This document shows, in pieces, positions 1-9,599 of a DNA stretch of 64,000 bases (position 1 is the first letter of the stretch; every line of letters starts with the position of its first letter). The position numbers were made by a program, and so were the translations under genes. The DNA comes from Pseudovibrio brasiliensis (GTDB lineage Bacteria > Pseudomonadota > Alphaproteobacteria > Rhizobiales > Stappiaceae): contig NZ_CP074126.1 of the NCBI RefSeq assembly GCF_018282095.1, positions 2,366,501-2,430,500 of the forward strand. Reading direction: 5' to 3'. The notes beneath the pieces were generated by a model. It ran no database searches, was not told the DNA's origin, and saw nothing but the letters and a program-made list of their open reading frames with translations.

Positions 1-450
1 GACACACTCATCAAACCGGCGCTCGAGGATGGCAAATGGGTCCTTTGTGACCGCTTTGCAGATTCATCCCGCGTTTATCAGGGCGAATCTGGTGTTCCCA
101 CACCAACCGTAGAAGCTCTGCAGCAAGTCGCTATCGCAGGTCATAACCCGGATATGACATTGCTCATCAACGTGACGCCCGAAGTTGGCTTGGCGCGCGT
201 CTCAAAGCGCACAGCTCCCGTTGAGTTTGATGGTCCGGATCGGTTTGAAACAGATACATTGGAAACTCACCGCCGCAGGCAAGAGCTGTTTCTGGAAATG
301 GCCCGCAATGAGCCAAATCGTATTGTGGTGATTGACGGCGACCAGCCTCAGGATAAGGTAACCGAAGACATCTGGCAGGCGGTACAGGACCGCTTTGCTG
401 AGCAGATCCAGCAGGAAACAGGCAAACCTGACGTAAACAGGGAAGGGTGA
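1..450 (+). CDS. tmk: Thymidylate kinase, 5' end outside window
   Basis: dTMP kinase makes dTDP from dTMP and ATP in the cytosol, a step of dTTP synthesis. The reading frame is open from base 1 and ends with TGA at 448-450. The visible part carries the family signature LCDRFADSSRVYQG (bases about 46-90), in which the DR and YQG residues belong to the nucleotide and dTMP binding region. It then continues through the lid region (SKRTAPVEFDGPDRFE). The N-terminal P-loop lies upstream of the window. The holB start overlaps the stop, and tmk-holB is a common pair in alphaproteobacteria. The first ATG seen in the window (154) is internal, not the start. Confidence 0.93.
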   Translation, partial: DTLIKPALEDGKWVLCDRFADSSRVYQGESGVPTPTVEALQQVAIAGHNPDMTLLINVTPEVGLARVSKRTAPVEFDGPDRFETDTLETHRRRQELFLEMARNEPNRIVVIDGDQPQDKVTEDIWQAVQDRFAEQIQQETGKPDVNREG

Positions 451-1514
451 GTATGGCCAAAGCTCCCATAATCGAAGAAGTCCCTGAGTTTGACGAGGTC
501 GACGGCCTGCCGCTCCCACGCGAGCAAACACGTCTTTACGGCCATGAACTGGCTGAAACTGAACTGCTTGATGCCTATAGATCGCAGCGGTTTCATCATG
601 CCTGGATTCTCGGAGGCCCAAAAGGCATCGGCAAGGCCACGCTCGCATTTCGTTTTGCCCGCTTCATCCTTGAACATCCTGATCGCTTTTCAACACCTGT
701 CATGGCAGCCAACAGCCTTTACGTTCCACCGGAAAGCCATAGCGCGCAAATGGTTGCCGCAGGTTCTCATGCAGACCTTCTGCATCTGCGCCGCCCATGG
801 GACCTGAAAGGCAAACGCTTTAAGCGAGATCTTCCAGTCGACGAAGTGCGTAGGACTACAGGTTTCTTTGGCTCTACCGCAGCAGGTGGGAACTGGCGCA
901 TCTGTATTGTTGATTCTGCCGATGATATGAACCAGTCTGCAGCCAACGCGCTTCTCAAAACTCTTGAAGAACCTCCAAGACAGTCCCTGTTTATTCTGCT
1001 CTCCCACAATCCGGGTCGGTTGCTGCCAACAATCCGATCCAGATGCCGCAAACTCACCATGCGCAAACTGGAAGAGCCAATGATTGAGCATGCCCTTACA
1101 GAAATGGGATGCGGTCCATCAGGGAACACAGAAGCCCTTCACACGCTGGCCGATGGGAGCCTTCGTCAGGCAGTACTGGCCGCAAACGGCGGCGCACTGG
1201 ATATCGCGCAGGAGTTCACCGGGCTAGTTGAAACCATCACAAATCTGGACATGATCCGTGCGCATGGCTTCGCAGATAAGATTGCGGCACGCGGTGCAGA
1301 AGATGCCTGGAACACATTTTTGGAGCTTGCGCGTACATTCTTGAGCAATCAACTGCGTAAAGATGCAAGCACAAAGCCGGATGCGCTTGTCAGGTGGGCT
1401 GACTTGTGGGAAAAGGTTGGCCGCGCTGCTTCAACGGCAGATGCTTTAAACCTCGATCGGAAGCAAGTTGTGTTGACTTTCCTCGTTGACCTGCGGAAAG
1501 CAAGCTCTGGCTGA
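447..1514 (+). CDS. holB: DNA polymerase III subunit delta'
   Basis: This is a subunit of the clamp-loader complex, which loads the sliding clamp on primed DNA. The 355-residue protein has an AAA+ fold: a Walker A-like GGPKGIGKATLA near residue 55, a Walker B-type stretch with a following LLKTLEEPP motif near residue 170, and the SRC motif (IRSRCRKL) near residue 198, all typical of delta'. Two starts are possible, GTG at 447 and ATG at 453. The GTG overlaps the tmk stop, so the two genes are translationally coupled either way. metG follows after 78 bases. Confidence 0.93.
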   Translation: MSMAKAPIIEEVPEFDEVDGLPLPREQTRLYGHELAETELLDAYRSQRFHHAWILGGPKGIGKATLAFRFARFILEHPDRFSTPVMAANSLYVPPESHSAQMVAAGSHADLLHLRRPWDLKGKRFKRDLPVDEVRRTTGFFGSTAAGGNWRICIVDSADDMNQSAANALLKTLEEPPRQSLFILLSHNPGRLLPTIRSRCRKLTMRKLEEPMIEHALTEMGCGPSGNTEALHTLADGSLRQAVLAANGGALDIAQEFTGLVETITNLDMIRAHGFADKIAARGAEDAWNTFLELARTFLSNQLRKDASTKPDALVRWADLWEKVGRAASTADALNLDRKQVVLTFLVDLRKASSG

Positions 1515-1592
1515 CGTACGACTGTTATCTTTGAGCCAACACTCAAAGAACTTTCCAGATTTAGATCCCGGATCAAGAGATCACCTTAGGAT

Positions 1593-3146
1593 ATGACAGA
1601 AAAATCGCCTTTCTATATTACAACGGCAATTTCCTACCCAAATGGTGAGCCGCATATCGGCCACGCCTATGAGGCAATTGCAACTGACGTGCTGGCCCGG
1701 TTCCAGAGACTGGATGGCCGTGAAGTACACTTCCTGACTGGTACTGACGTACACGGCCAGAAGATGCTTCAGACCGCCGTCAAGGAAGGCATGTCACCAT
1801 CAGATCTTGCTGACAAGAACTCCAAGCTCTTCCGCGAAATGGTGGAGATGCTCGGCTGTTCCAACGATGATTTCATTCAGACCAATGAAGAGCGTCATTA
1901 CAAATCCTGTCAGGCAATCTGGCAGAAAATGGCTGACGCTGGCGACATCTACAAAGACAGCTACGCCGGTTGGTACTCCGTTCGCGACGAAGCCTACTAT
2001 CAGGAAGGCGAGACGGAAGTTCGTGAAGACGGTGTCCGCTATGGCCCTCAGGGTACACCTGTTGAATGGGTGGAAGAGGAAAGCTATTTCTTCCGTCTCT
2101 CAGCTTACGAAGACAAGCTGATTGAGCTTTACGAGAAGAATCCTGACTTTATCGGTCCAAACGCGCGTCGCAACGAAGTGATGAGCTTCGTAAAAGGCGG
2201 CCTGAAAGACCTCTCCATCTCCCGCACCACCTTCGATTGGGGCATCCCGGTTCCTGGTGATGAAAAGCACGTCATGTACGTTTGGGTCGATGCACTGACC
2301 AACTACATCACCGCGCTTGGCTATCCGGATATGGACGGCGATATCTCTAAGTTCTGGCCTGCAAACGCTCATATCATCGGCAAGGATATCATCCGCTTCC
2401 ACGCCGTGTACTGGCCAGCATTCCTGATGTCTGCTGGTGTTCCATTGCCTGAGCGCGTGTTTGCACACGGCTTCCTCTTCAACTCCGGTGAGAAGATGTC
2501 CAAGTCTCTGGGCAATGTCATCGCACCGCGTGATCTAGTGGAAACCTACGGTCTGGATCAGATCCGCTACTTCTTCCTGCGTGAAGTTCCATTCGGTCAG
2601 GATGGCAACTACAACCACGAAGCAATGGTGAACCGCATCAATGCTGACCTTGCCAATGATATTGGCAATCTGGCGCAGCGTTCGCTCTCAATGATCTTCA
2701 AGAACTGTGAAGGCAAGCTGCCTGTTGCAGGCGAGTTCTCCGCTGACGACAAGGCTATCTTGCAGCAGGCTGATGAGATGCTTGAAAAGTGTCGCAGCTT
2801 CATGGCCAAGCAGGAAATCCATCACGCTCTGGCGTGCATCTGGTCAACCGTTGGAGAAGCAAACCGTTACTTCGCTTCTCAGGAGCCATGGGCGCTGAAG
2901 AAAACCGACCCGGAACGCATGGGTACAGTGCTTTACACCACTGCAGAGATCATCCGTCAGGTTGGTATTCTGGCACAGCCAGTCATGCCGACGTCTGCAG
3001 GAAAATTGCTGGATCTGCTGGTGCTTTCCGACGATGAGCGGTCTTTTGCGGAGCTGGGTGAAGCTGGCCGTCTGCAAAGCGGTCGTGAACTGCCAAAGCC
3101 ACAGGGCGTGTTCCCACGCTATGTTGAGCCGGAAACCGCAGAATAA
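1593..3146 (+). CDS. metG: Methionyl-tRNA synthetase
   Basis: The enzyme charges tRNA-Met with methionine. The class I signature HIGH appears as [13 protein letters not shown] near residue 17-29, and the KMSKS loop as [10 protein letters not shown] near residue 305. At 517 residues it is the short form without the C-terminal tRNA-binding/dimerisation domain, which is usual for alphaproteobacteria. The ATG is preceded by TTAGGAT. The gene lies in the conserved tmk-holB-metG-tatD-MBL order and is followed by a strong terminator at 3168-3196. Confidence 0.97.
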   Translation: MTEKSPFYITTAISYPNGEPHIGHAYEAIATDVLARFQRLDGREVHFLTGTDVHGQKMLQTAVKEGMSPSDLADKNSKLFREMVEMLGCSNDDFIQTNEERHYKSCQAIWQKMADAGDIYKDSYAGWYSVRDEAYYQEGETEVREDGVRYGPQGTPVEWVEEESYFFRLSAYEDKLIELYEKNPDFIGPNARRNEVMSFVKGGLKDLSISRTTFDWGIPVPGDEKHVMYVWVDALTNYITALGYPDMDGDISKFWPANAHIIGKDIIRFHAVYWPAFLMSAGVPLPERVFAHGFLFNSGEKMSKSLGNVIAPRDLVETYGLDQIRYFFLREVPFGQDGNYNHEAMVNRINADLANDIGNLAQRSLSMIFKNCEGKLPVAGEFSADDKAILQQADEMLEKCRSFMAKQEIHHALACIWSTVGEANRYFASQEPWALKKTDPERMGTVLYTTAEIIRQVGILAQPVMPTSAGKLLDLLVLSDDERSFAELGEAGRLQSGRELPKPQGVFPRYVEPETAE

Positions 3147-3167
3147 AACGCCAACCTATCTGGCTTG

Positions 3168-3196
3168 AAGGGGAGGCACATGAGCCTCCCTTTTTT
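3168..3196 (+). terminator. Rho-independent terminator after metG
   Basis: GGGAGGC (3171-3177) pairs with GCCTCCC (3184-3190) around the loop ACATGA, followed by six T residues. Flanking AAG/TTT can extend the stem. It lies 22 bases after the metG stop, so tatD probably has its own promoter or depends on read-through. Confidence 0.88.
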
Positions 3197-3286
3197 ATGA
3201 GGGAAGTGCACTGGCATTTTCCGCGAGGGATACCACAAGAGGTCGGTAAGGCCTATTGACAGAATCGCGCTGGAGGCGCTTTTGCT

Positions 3287-4075
3287 GTGACCATGTTAGT
3301 TGATAGTCATTGTCATCTGGATTTTCCAGATTTCGCAGAAGAACGCGACCAGATCATCGAACGCGCCCACGAAGCAGGCGTCAAGCTGATGGTCACCATC
3401 TGCACCCGCGTCCGCAAGTTTGAGCAGATCAAAGAGATCGCTGAAGCCTACGACAGCGTTTATTGCTCCGTTGGAACTCACCCGCATCAGGCAGGGGAAG
3501 AGACCGACGTGACCGCAGAAGAGCTGATCGAACTTTCAAAGCACCCCAAAGTGGTCGCAATCGGTGAAGCTGGTCTGGACTACTTCTACGATAACGCATC
3601 TCCAGAGGATCAGGAAAAGGTCCTGCGCACGCACATCAAAGCCGCACGCGAAACCCAACTGCCGCTGGTGATCCATAGCCGCGATGCTGACGACGATATG
3701 ATGAGTATCTTGGAAGAAGAAATGAAAGTAGGAGCCTTCCCGGCACTTCTTCACTGCTTCTCCTCCGGCAAAGAGCTGGCAATGAAGGGGCTTGAGCTTG
3801 GCCTTTACGTGTCCTTCTCCGGCATTCTCACCTTCAAGCGCTCCACAGAGCTGCGTGAGATCGCAGCAGAACTGCCAATGGATCGCCTTCTTGTTGAAAC
3901 AGATGCGCCGTATCTTGCCCCACAACCGTGGCGCGGCAAGCGCAATGAGCCAGCTTATGTGGCACACACCAACAAGGTACTGGCGGAAGCTCTCGGTGTT
4001 TCAGAAGAACAGATGGCTGACGCCACAACACAAAACTTCCTGCGCCTGTTTTCCAAGGTGCCACAGCCAGCGTGA
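3287..4075 (+). CDS. TatD family metal-dependent hydrolase (DNase-like)
   Basis: This is a TIM-barrel metal hydrolase of the TatD/YcfH family; members have 3'-5' DNase or D-aminoacyl-tRNA hydrolase activity. It shows the N-terminal metal motif DSHCHLDF (residues 6-13), IGEAGLDYFYD with a metal-binding Glu, LLHCFSSG, and the C-terminal ETDAPYLAPQPWRG signature. Length (262) is normal. Two starts are possible: GTG at 3287, about 10 bases after TGGAGG, or ATG at 3293. The spacing favours the GTG. The gene sits between metG and an MBL hydrolase, a common order, which does not reveal its substrate. Confidence 0.92.
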   Translation: MTMLVDSHCHLDFPDFAEERDQIIERAHEAGVKLMVTICTRVRKFEQIKEIAEAYDSVYCSVGTHPHQAGEETDVTAEELIELSKHPKVVAIGEAGLDYFYDNASPEDQEKVLRTHIKAARETQLPLVIHSRDADDDMMSILEEEMKVGAFPALLHCFSSGKELAMKGLELGLYVSFSGILTFKRSTELREIAAELPMDRLLVETDAPYLAPQPWRGKRNEPAYVAHTNKVLAEALGVSEEQMADATTQNFLRLFSKVPQPA

Positions 4076-4124
4076 TTGGCTAGACTGACGCGGATCGTAT
4101 TGCCACTATTCTTTGAGAGGACCA

Positions 4125-4943
4125 ATGACCAGTAATTTTAAGGTCACCATTCTGGGCTGCGGCTCATCGACCGGCGTGCCACGGATTGGCGGAGATTGGG
4201 GTGTCTGCGATCCCAATGAGCCCAAAAACCGTCGCCGTAGATGTGCACTGCTGGTCCAGAGGTTCTCCGAGAACGGTACCACCACCATCGTCGTCGACAC
4301 AGGTCCAGACCTGCGCGAGCAGATGCTCGCTGCCAATGTCACACAGGTTGACGCCGTGCTGTACACCCATGCTCACGCAGACCACTTGCACGGCATTGAC
4401 GATCTGCGCTTCTTTGCACTCATGCAACGCGCCAAAGTGCCTGTCTACATGGATGAGTTCACATCCAAGCGCGTCCGTTCCGCCTTTGACTATTGCTTCG
4501 TGACGCCACCGGGCTCCGGCTATCCGCCAATCTTGAGTGAGAACCGGCTGACTGATGGAACACCGGTTACCGTTGACGGAGCAGGGGGACCAATCACTGC
4601 TCTGCCATTTCTCGTTCATCATGGTGACATTGATGCCCTTGGCTTCCGCTTTCAGGATCTGGCTTACACGCCAGATGTCAACGACATCCCGGAAAGCAGC
4701 TTTCATGCATTGAAAGGGCTGGACACATGGATCATCGATGCACTGCGTGAAAAGCCGCACCAAAGCCACTTCTGCGTTAATGATGCGTTGGAGTGGATTG
4801 AGCGGATGAAACCGACAAACAACATCCTCACTAACTTGCACTGTGATCTGGATTATCAGCGCTTGAAGTCACAGTTGCCTGATAACGTTTCACCCGCTTT
4901 TGATGGCCGGGCAGTCGAATTTCCAGCACATGCGACGGTTTAA
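4125..4943 (+). CDS. MBL-fold metallo-hydrolase, PhnP-like
   Basis: This is a metallo-beta-lactamase-fold hydrolase of 272 residues. The zinc motif is HAHADHLHGIDD near residue 83-94; the N-terminal GCGSSTGVPRIGGDWG is typical of the PhnP/phosphodiesterase-like branch, and a late conserved His-Asp region LTNLHCDLDY lies near residue 240. The start was placed at ATG 4125 because GAGAGG lies five bases upstream; a TTG at 4113 in frame has no such site. It follows tatD by 49 bases and ends inside its own terminator. The real substrate is unknown; PhnP itself acts on cyclic phosphates. Confidence 0.9.
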   Translation: MTSNFKVTILGCGSSTGVPRIGGDWGVCDPNEPKNRRRRCALLVQRFSENGTTTIVVDTGPDLREQMLAANVTQVDAVLYTHAHADHLHGIDDLRFFALMQRAKVPVYMDEFTSKRVRSAFDYCFVTPPGSGYPPILSENRLTDGTPVTVDGAGGPITALPFLVHHGDIDALGFRFQDLAYTPDVNDIPESSFHALKGLDTWIIDALREKPHQSHFCVNDALEWIERMKPTNNILTNLHCDLDYQRLKSQLPDNVSPAFDGRAVEFPAHATV

Positions 4944-4960
4944 AGCCGTCGCATTTTTTA
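4931..4960 (+). terminator. Terminator overlapping the end of the MBL gene
   Basis: TGCGACGG (4931-4938) pairs with CCGTCGCA (4946-4953) around TTTAAAG, followed by TTTTTT. The stop codon of the MBL hydrolase (4941-4943) lies in the loop. It separates the housekeeping run from the aromatic catabolism operon. Confidence 0.88.
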
Positions 4961-5160
4961 TGATACCTACACAGAATCATTGCTTGCCATGGCTCCGCTT
5001 TTTGTGCTGATATAGATATATCAGTGACGCGTGCGTGATAAATATATTTTCCAAGTCGGTTTAATCGGCTCACTCAACATCAGGCATAATTCCATAAAAT
5101 ACAATAGATTACAGTTAATTTCTGTAGCATCGCATATATTTTATGCTTAGATATTTTATG

Positions 5161-5176
5161 TTTGAAATAATTCAAA
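5161..5176. promoter_or_regulatory. Candidate MarR operator upstream of the aromatic operon
   Basis: A 16-base inverted repeat, TTTGAA-ATAA-TTCAAA, lies about 60 bases before the first gene of the operon, in an AT-rich stretch that likely holds its promoter. Its size and AT-rich symmetry fit MarR-family operators, and a MarR gene lies inside the operon (8296). The link is inference. The rest of the 294-base gap (4944-5237) shows only AT-rich sequence and the GGGGGAGAG ribosome site before the ATG. Confidence 0.4.
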
Positions 5177-5237
5177 AAACCTGTCACGCTTGTCCCAAGT
5201 TGAATTTAGGCGCTTGTAGCCTGAGGGGGAGAGAGCA

Positions 5238-7535
5238 ATGAAAGTCGCATGTCTAGGAGGCGGCCCGGCAGGTCTTTATTTCGCAATCAGCATGAAACTC
5301 CGTGATCCTCAACATGAGGTCACAGTCATTGAGCGGAATAAGTTTGACGACACCTTTGGATGGGGTGTTGTTCTTTCAGATGAGACGCTGGACAACTTCA
5401 AGGCTAACGACGAAAAGAGCGCAGAAGCCATTCGCGCTCACTTTGCCTACTGGGATGATATCGCAGTCCACTACAGAGACACCTGCCATGTCTCCAGCGG
5501 TCACGGCTTCTGCGGCATTGGCCGCAAGCAGCTACTTCTGCTCCTTCAGGACCGGGCGCGTGAACTTGGCGTGAACATGGAGTTTGAGCGCAACTACACC
5601 AGCGCCAAAGAGTTCATGGGCGACTACGATCTCGTTGTTGCAGCAGATGGTCTGAACTCCACCAGCCGCACCGAGTTTGCTGAACATTTCAAACCAGACA
5701 TCGACACCCGCAAATGTAAGTTTGTCTGGCTCGGCACTCACCAGAAATTCGACGATGCTTTCACCTTCATTTTTGAAGAAACAGAGCACGGTTGGATCTG
5801 GGCACACGCCTATCAGTTTGACGATGATACCGCGACCTTCATCGTAGAGTGTACCGAAGAGACTTACGACGCATTCGGCTTCGCAGACATGAGCCAGGCA
5901 GAATCCTGCCGAACCTGCGAAAAGATCTTCGAAAAGCATCTCGGCGGCAATAAGTTGATGACCAACGCGAACCACATCCGCGGTTCCGCATGGATCAACT
6001 TCCCACGAGTTCTCTGCGAAAAGTGGTCCCACGAGAACCTAGTTCTGATGGGTGATGCTGCTGCAACCGCACACTTCTCCATCGGCTCTGGCTCAAAGCT
6101 TGCCATGGAAAGTGCAATCGCACTGGCAGATTACCTGCACAGCGAAAAGTCCGTTCAGGATGCTTTCCAGAAATACGAGGACGAGCGCCGCCTAGAAGTA
6201 TTGAAGCTCCAGTCCGCAGCGCGAAACTCCCTCGAATGGTTTGAGAACGTTGAACGCTATCTGCATCTGGACCCGGTCCAGTTCAACTACTCGCTTCTGA
6301 CCCGCTCTCAGCGCATCTCCCACGAGAACCTGCGCGAGCGTGATGCGGAATGGTTGGGCACAGCTGAAGGTTGGTTCCAAACTCAAGCTGGTGTGTCTGA
6401 CACCGACAATGCGCCGCGCCCGCCAATGTTTGCACCGTTCAAACTGCGCGAGATGGAACTGAACAACCGCGTGGTTGTTTCTCCAATGGCGCAGTATAAA
6501 GCAGAAAACGGAACTGTTTCTGATTGGCATCTCGCCCACTATGGCGAACGTGCCAAAGGCGGTGCTGGTATGGTGGTCGTAGAAATGACCTGTGTGAGCG
6601 CAGCTGGTCGTATCACTCCCGGCTGTCCGGGCCTCTACGCACCAGAACATGAGAAGGCGTGGAAACGCATCACAGGTTTTGTGCATGAACACAGCCACGC
6701 GAAAATCTGCTGCCAGCTCGGCCATGCGGGACCAAAGGGCTCTACTCAGCTCGGTTGGGAAGAGATGGATGCACCTTTGATTGACGGCAACTGGCCACTT
6801 CTCGCAGCTTCTCCAATTGCTTGGTCTGAACGTAACCAGACACCAAAGCAGATGGACCGGGCGGACATGGACCGCGTGAAAGATGAGTTCGTGAACGCAG
6901 CCAAAATGGCCGATGCCTCAGGTTTCGACATGATCGAAGTCCACTGCGCTCACGGATATCTGCTGTCGTCCTTCATCTCACCGCTCACCAACAAGCGTGA
7001 GGATGAGTATGGCGGCTCTCTCGAAAACCGCATGAGATATCCACTGGAAGTCGTCAAAGCCGTACGTGAAGCATGGCCACAGGACAAACCAATGTCTGTG
7101 CGTATCTCTGCAACAGACTGGGTCGAGGACGAAGGCCTTACACCGGAAGAAGCCGTTGAAATCGCTCGCATGCTCGACGCAGCCGACGTTGATATCTGTG
7201 ACGTATCCGCAGGCCAGACCAGTACACGTGCGCAGCCAGTGTATGGCCGCATGTTCCAGGTGCCGTTCTCAGATCGCATCCGTAACGATGCTGGTATGAA
7301 GACTATGGCCGTAGGCAACATCTACGAGCCGGACCACGTGAACTCGATCCTGATGGCCGGGCGCGCAGATCTTGTCTGTCTGGCACGTCCACACCTGTCA
7401 GATCCGTATTGGACCCTGCACGCAGCAGCAGAGCTGGGCGACAAAGGCGTCTACTGGCCAGAACCATATCATGCAGGCCGTGATCAGTTATATCGTCTGG
7501 CAGAACGCGCCGAGACCATGAAAGTTCGCGTGTAA
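5238..7535 (+). CDS. Fused monooxygenase/OYE-type reductase acting on 2-aminobenzoyl-CoA or salicylyl-CoA
   Basis: This 765-residue fusion has an N-terminal FAD monooxygenase (dinucleotide motif [12 protein letters not shown], residues 5-16; second FAD motif [10 protein letters not shown] near 271) and, from about residue 396, an old-yellow-enzyme flavin reductase ([14 protein letters not shown], then VVSPMAQY and HLAHYGERA). The architecture is that of Azoarcus 2-aminobenzoyl-CoA monooxygenase/reductase and of proteins annotated as bifunctional salicylyl-CoA 5-hydroxylase. The first would hydroxylate and reduce anthraniloyl-CoA to a non-aromatic 2-amino-5-oxocyclohexene carbonyl-CoA; the second would give gentisyl-CoA. 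The operon has a RidA protein and beta-oxidation enzymes but no gentisate dioxygenase, which favours the 2-aminobenzoyl-CoA role. It is the first gene of the operon. Confidence 0.88.
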   Translation: MKVACLGGGPAGLYFAISMKLRDPQHEVTVIERNKFDDTFGWGVVLSDETLDNFKANDEKSAEAIRAHFAYWDDIAVHYRDTCHVSSGHGFCGIGRKQLLLLLQDRARELGVNMEFERNYTSAKEFMGDYDLVVAADGLNSTSRTEFAEHFKPDIDTRKCKFVWLGTHQKFDDAFTFIFEETEHGWIWAHAYQFDDDTATFIVECTEETYDAFGFADMSQAESCRTCEKIFEKHLGGNKLMTNANHIRGSAWINFPRVLCEKWSHENLVLMGDAAATAHFSIGSGSKLAMESAIALADYLHSEKSVQDAFQKYEDERRLEVLKLQSAARNSLEWFENVERYLHLDPVQFNYSLLTRSQRISHENLRERDAEWLGTAEGWFQTQAGVSDTDNAPRPPMFAPFKLREMELNNRVVVSPMAQYKAENGTVSDWHLAHYGERAKGGAGMVVVEMTCVSAAGRITPGCPGLYAPEHEKAWKRITGFVHEHSHAKICCQLGHAGPKGSTQLGWEEMDAPLIDGNWPLLAASPIAWSERNQTPKQMDRADMDRVKDEFVNAAKMADASGFDMIEVHCAHGYLLSSFISPLTNKREDEYGGSLENRMRYPLEVVKAVREAWPQDKPMSVRISATDWVEDEGLTPEEAVEIARMLDAADVDICDVSAGQTSTRAQPVYGRMFQVPFSDRIRNDAGMKTMAVGNIYEPDHVNSILMAGRADLVCLARPHLSDPYWTLHAAAELGDKGVYWPEPYHAGRDQLYRLAERAETMKVRV

Positions 7536-7546
7536 GGAAGAGCAGT

Positions 7547-8299
7547 TTGGAAAAGCATGCAGTCATAACAGGTGGCGGGACCGGGGTTGGGGCCGAAATT
7601 GCCCGCCACCTCGCGGGGGCCGGAGTAAAAGTCACCATTGCAGGACGCAGACACGAACCGCTTGATCTGGTCGCAAGCGACAACAGCCGCATTAAGGCAG
7701 TGACAGCAGACATCACAGATGAGGTGTCCGTCGCCCAAATGTTCGAAAAGGCTGTTGAGGCAAACGGTCCAGTCAACATCGTGATTGCTAATGCGGGCGC
7801 AGCTGAATCTGCACCATTTGGCAAGATTGACCGGGACTGCTTCCAACGCATGCTCGACATCAACCTGACAGGTACGTTTCTGACCTTCCAGAAGGGGCTG
7901 GAGCACCTGAAAGGACAGGAATACGGGCGCTTGATAGCAATCGCTTCAACAGCAGGCCTACGCGGTTACTCCTATGTCTCACACTATGCAGCCGCAAAGC
8001 ATGGGGTCGTCGGCATGGTCAGATCACTTGCTCTTGAACTTGCCAGCAAGCCTTTTACGGTCAATGCTGTGTGTCCTGGATTCACAGAGACCCCAATGTT
8101 GCAACGCTCAATTGAAAACATCATGCAGAAAACCGGAATGAACGAAGAGCAGGCCCGTGCTGCGCTCTATAAGGACAACCCACAGCAGCGTTTTATCCAG
8201 CCGGATGAAGTCGCCGCAACGGTTGCTTGGCTCATCAGCGAGGGCGCCCGTTCAGTCACCGGACAGTCCATTTCGATATCAGGAGGCGAGACCCAATGA
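7547..8299 (+). CDS. Short-chain dehydrogenase/reductase (3-hydroxyacyl-CoA dehydrogenase-like)
   Basis: A classical SDR of 250 residues: cofactor motif TGGGTGVGAEIA (residues 7-18), NAG motif IANAGAAES near 85, catalytic Ser in IAIASTAGLRG near 134 and YAAAKHG near 150, and VCPGFTETPM after. It probably oxidises a hydroxyacyl-CoA or reduces a keto group in the ring-breakdown steps. The start is TTG at 7547 behind AAGGAAGAG, 11 bases after the fusion enzyme. The stop overlaps the ATG of the MarR gene (ATGA), so the genes are coupled. The exact substrate cannot be read from sequence. Confidence 0.9.
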   Translation: MEKHAVITGGGTGVGAEIARHLAGAGVKVTIAGRRHEPLDLVASDNSRIKAVTADITDEVSVAQMFEKAVEANGPVNIVIANAGAAESAPFGKIDRDCFQRMLDINLTGTFLTFQKGLEHLKGQEYGRLIAIASTAGLRGYSYVSHYAAAKHGVVGMVRSLALELASKPFTVNAVCPGFTETPMLQRSIENIMQKTGMNEEQARAALYKDNPQQRFIQPDEVAATVAWLISEGARSVTGQSISISGGETQ

Positions 8300-8778
8300 C
8301 AGCCTCTCAGGAAATGCTCAAAGCCAACAACGCTACCGATGACAAATCCCGTGTTCGCCTCTGGCTGAGACTCCTTCGCGCCTCTCGCGCAATTGAAAGC
8401 GAACTGCGGGAACGGCTGCGCACCACATATAACGTAACTCTGCCGCGCTTTGATGTGATGGCAGCACTGTACCGGGAGCCAGAGGGCATGCTCATGTCCC
8501 AGCTCTCAAAATACCTGATGGTATCCAACGGCAACGTCACTGGCCTCATTGATCGCCTGACCACGGACGGACTGGTCCAGCGCACATTGAGAGACGGCGA
8601 CCGCAGAACCTCTGTTGTTCTGCTCACCAAAGCTGGCAGAGAAAATTTCGAGCAAATGGCCGCCAGTCATCGTGAATGGATAAACGAGCTTCTCTCGCAC
8701 TTTTCTCCGGAAGAAGCCGAAACACTTGCCGAGACCCTGAAGGTATTCGCCAGCGATTGGGAGGGGGAGGCCCGATAA
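8296..8778 (+). CDS. MarR family transcriptional regulator
   Basis: A 160-residue winged-helix regulator. The DNA-binding region spans [14 protein letters not shown] to [18 protein letters not shown], with the wing at [17 protein letters not shown]. MarR proteins in aromatic-CoA operons (BadR, CouR and similar) usually repress until the pathway's CoA thioester binds. The ATG at 8296 was chosen because AGGAGG lies eight bases before it and it overlaps the SDR stop; longer in-frame starts lie within the SDR gene. It probably controls this operon, with the inverted repeat at 5161-5176 as a candidate site. Confidence 0.9.
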   Translation: MTASQEMLKANNATDDKSRVRLWLRLLRASRAIESELRERLRTTYNVTLPRFDVMAALYREPEGMLMSQLSKYLMVSNGNVTGLIDRLTTDGLVQRTLRDGDRRTSVVLLTKAGRENFEQMAASHREWINELLSHFSPEEAETLAETLKVFASDWEGEAR

Positions 8779-9599
8779 TGCTAACAACCTACAAAATGGC
8801 GGATCTGCAGCCAAAGCATTTCCTCTGGCGTATGGAGGGCGACGTCGCAGTCATCCAGCTTGACCGCCCGGACCGCAAAAACCCACTGACTTTTGAGAGT
8901 TATGCCGAACTGCGCGATACATTCCGAGATCTGGTTTATGCCGATGACGTCAACGCAGTGGTAATCGCCTCCAATGAGGGCAACTACTGCTCGGGTGGCG
9001 ATGTGCATGACATCATTGGTCCTCTTGTCTCCATGGACATGAAAGATCTGCTTAAGTTCACCCGCATGACCGGTGATCTGGTCAAAGCCATGATCAACTG
9101 CACCAAGCCGATCATATCAGCGGTAGACGGCATCAGCGTGGGCGCTGGCGCAATCATGGCAATGGCATCCGATCTGCGCATTGGTACACCTGACGCCAAA
9201 ACCGCATTCCTGTTCACCCGCGTCGGCCTTGCAGGCTGTGATATGGGCGCATGCGCCATTCTTCCGCGCATCATCGGGCAGGGCCGTGCAGCTGAGCTGC
9301 TCTACACAGGTCGTTCCATGAGCGCAGAAGAAGGCTACACTTGGGGCTACTTCAACTCCATGTCCACCTCTGAAGCCTTGGAAGCCGATGCCATTCGCAT
9401 GGCGCAGCGCATCACGGCAGGTCCAAACTTCGCCCATGGCATCACCAAGACTCAGCTCAATCAGGAATGGAACATGGGTCTGGATCAGGCCATTGAGGCT
9501 GAAGCGCAGGCACAAGCCATCTGCATGCAGACCAAAGATTTTGAAACTGCCTACAAGGCTTTCATAGCAAAAGAAAAACCGGTTTTCGAGGGAGCGTAA
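8778..9599 (+). CDS. Enoyl-CoA hydratase/isomerase family protein
   Basis: A crotonase-fold protein of 273 residues. It shows the crotonase core: [16 protein letters not shown], the oxyanion-hole segment [10 protein letters not shown] near residue 73-82, and [19 protein letters not shown], followed by [18 protein letters not shown]. It likely hydrates an unsaturated CoA ester during ring breakdown. The last base of the MarR stop (TAATG) is the first of this start. A longer reading frame begins at 8676 inside MarR but lacks a ribosome site. The stretch GLAGCDMGA differs from the usual GxxPGxGG and suggests a specialised subfamily. Confidence 0.9.
   Translation: MLTTYKMADLQPKHFLWRMEGDVAVIQLDRPDRKNPLTFESYAELRDTFRDLVYADDVNAVVIASNEGNYCSGGDVHDIIGPLVSMDMKDLLKFTRMTGDLVKAMINCTKPIISAVDGISVGAGAIMAMASDLRIGTPDAKTAFLFTRVGLAGCDMGACAILPRIIGQGRAAELLYTGRSMSAEEGYTWGYFNSMSTSEALEADAIRMAQRITAGPNFAHGITKTQLNQEWNMGLDQAIEAEAQAQAICMQTKDFETAYKAFIAKEKPVFEGA

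Noticed and set aside
5238-7535. A frameshift or two separate genes in the monooxygenase/OYE protein
   Set aside because: The frame is open throughout and the fusion is a known architecture of 2-aminobenzoyl-CoA monooxygenase/reductases.
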